Source: JBECKR01 sp040235415
GTDB taxonomy: Bacteria > Acidobacteriota > Polarisedimenticolia > Polarisedimenticolales > Polarisedimenticolaceae
Direction of reading: 5' to 3'
Assembly: GCA_040235415.1 (NCBI GenBank)
Contig: JBECKR010000278.1
Coordinates: 1-64,000, forward strand
Length of the DNA stretch: 64,000 nucleotides
Each line of letters begins with the position of its first letter. The first letter of the stretch is position 1. Below, piece by piece: positions 63,711 through 64,000 of this stretch. Made by a program: the position numbers and the translations under genes. The notes under the pieces are model-generated. The model saw only the letters and a program-made list of their open reading frames with translations, did no database searches and was not told the DNA's origin.

Positions 63711-64000
63711 CTAGAAGAAGCCGAGAGGCTGCTCGCTGTAGCTCACGAGCACGTTCTTGGTTCTCTGGTAGTGCTCCAGCATCATCTTGTGGGTCTCGCG
63801 CCCGATGCCGGACTGCTTGTAGCCGCCGAACGCCGCGTGGGCGGGGTAGAGGTGGTAGCAGTTCGTCCACACGCGCCCGGCCTCGATGCCTCGCGCCGCG
63901 CGGTAGGCGGTATTGACGTTGCGGGTCCACACGCCGGCGCCGAGCCCGTACAGCGTGTCGTTCGAGATGGCGATGGCGTCGTCGAGGTCCTGGAACTTCG
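63711..64000 (-). CDS. Aldehyde dehydrogenase, C-terminal part
   Basis: The visible 96 residues are the C-terminus of an NAD-dependent aldehyde dehydrogenase. The segment [26 protein letters not shown] is followed by [28 protein letters not shown] and the oligomerisation strand [15 protein letters not shown]. This ending is characteristic of the AldB/ExaC acetaldehyde and aromatic-aldehyde group. The catalytic Cys and the cofactor-binding fold lie beyond the right edge. The DUF779 neighbour supports the assignment. Confidence 0.9.
   Translation of the reverse strand, partial: KFQDLDDAIAISNDTLYGLGAGVWTRNVNTAYRAARGIEAGRVWTNCYHLYPAHAAFGGYKQSGIGRETHKMMLEHYQRTKNVLVSYSEQPLGFF

Overview
The window is about 67% G+C chromosomal DNA from a Gram-negative bacterium. 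It has two complete RND tripartite exporters, several lipoproteins, four Pkn-type receptor kinases, two ECF sigma factors of the kinase-associated type and very large secreted beta-helix and kelch proteins. This mix is typical of Acidobacteriota (for example Thermoanaerobaculia-like lineages) and less so of Myxococcota. The placement is an inference from gene content, not from a marker gene. No rRNA, complete tRNA, CRISPR array or prophage structural gene was seen.

Layout. 1-4.4 kb is an accessory region. It holds a primase-helicase of the TOTE conflict-system type, cut off inside its helicase domain by what looks like an insertion-sequence end at the window edge. A VapBC-like pair, a 3' fragment of a tRNA-Leu(UAA) gene and a Phd/ParE-like pair follow. 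4.5-6.2 kb is an exported TPR protein. 6.3-12.3 kb is a Czc-type heavy-metal exporter operon led by a small Cys/His-rich exported protein. 12.3-14.8 kb is a lower-GC patch with a patatin-like protein carrying inserted membrane segments and a tRNA-like 3' end plus hairpin. 15-29 kb has an ECF sigma factor and kinase transcribed away from a 3,470-residue secreted beta-helix protein. 29-35.6 kb is a TetR-controlled HAE-type RND exporter operon. 35.8-45.5 kb has a lipoprotein hydrolase, a transposase scrap, two divergent receptor kinases and an RCC1-like secreted protein. 45.6-50.5 kb has a FrzS/AglZ-like pseudo-receiver coiled-coil protein divergent from two tandem paralogues of an unrecognised family and a small basic protein. 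50.5-58.1 kb has an S41 peptidase, a kinase remnant, a beta-helix protein between two small proteins with Tyr/Gly-rich tails, a second ECF sigma factor and a fourth kinase. 58.4-62.1 kb is a 14-repeat kelch protein. 62.1-64 kb has DUF2891, DUF779 and the 3' part of an aldehyde dehydrogenase gene.

Themes. (1) Two kinase/ECF-sigma cassettes are each divergent from a giant secreted protein, and the two secreted proteins end in the same C-terminal domain. (2) A dispersed repeat of about 75-110 bp occurs four times, each directly after a plus-strand stop codon. In two copies it is joined to the 3' end of a tRNA-like sequence. This suggests scars of site-specific integration. (3) The pseudo-receiver, tandem-paralogue and small-protein locus is the best candidate for an undescribed cellular system.
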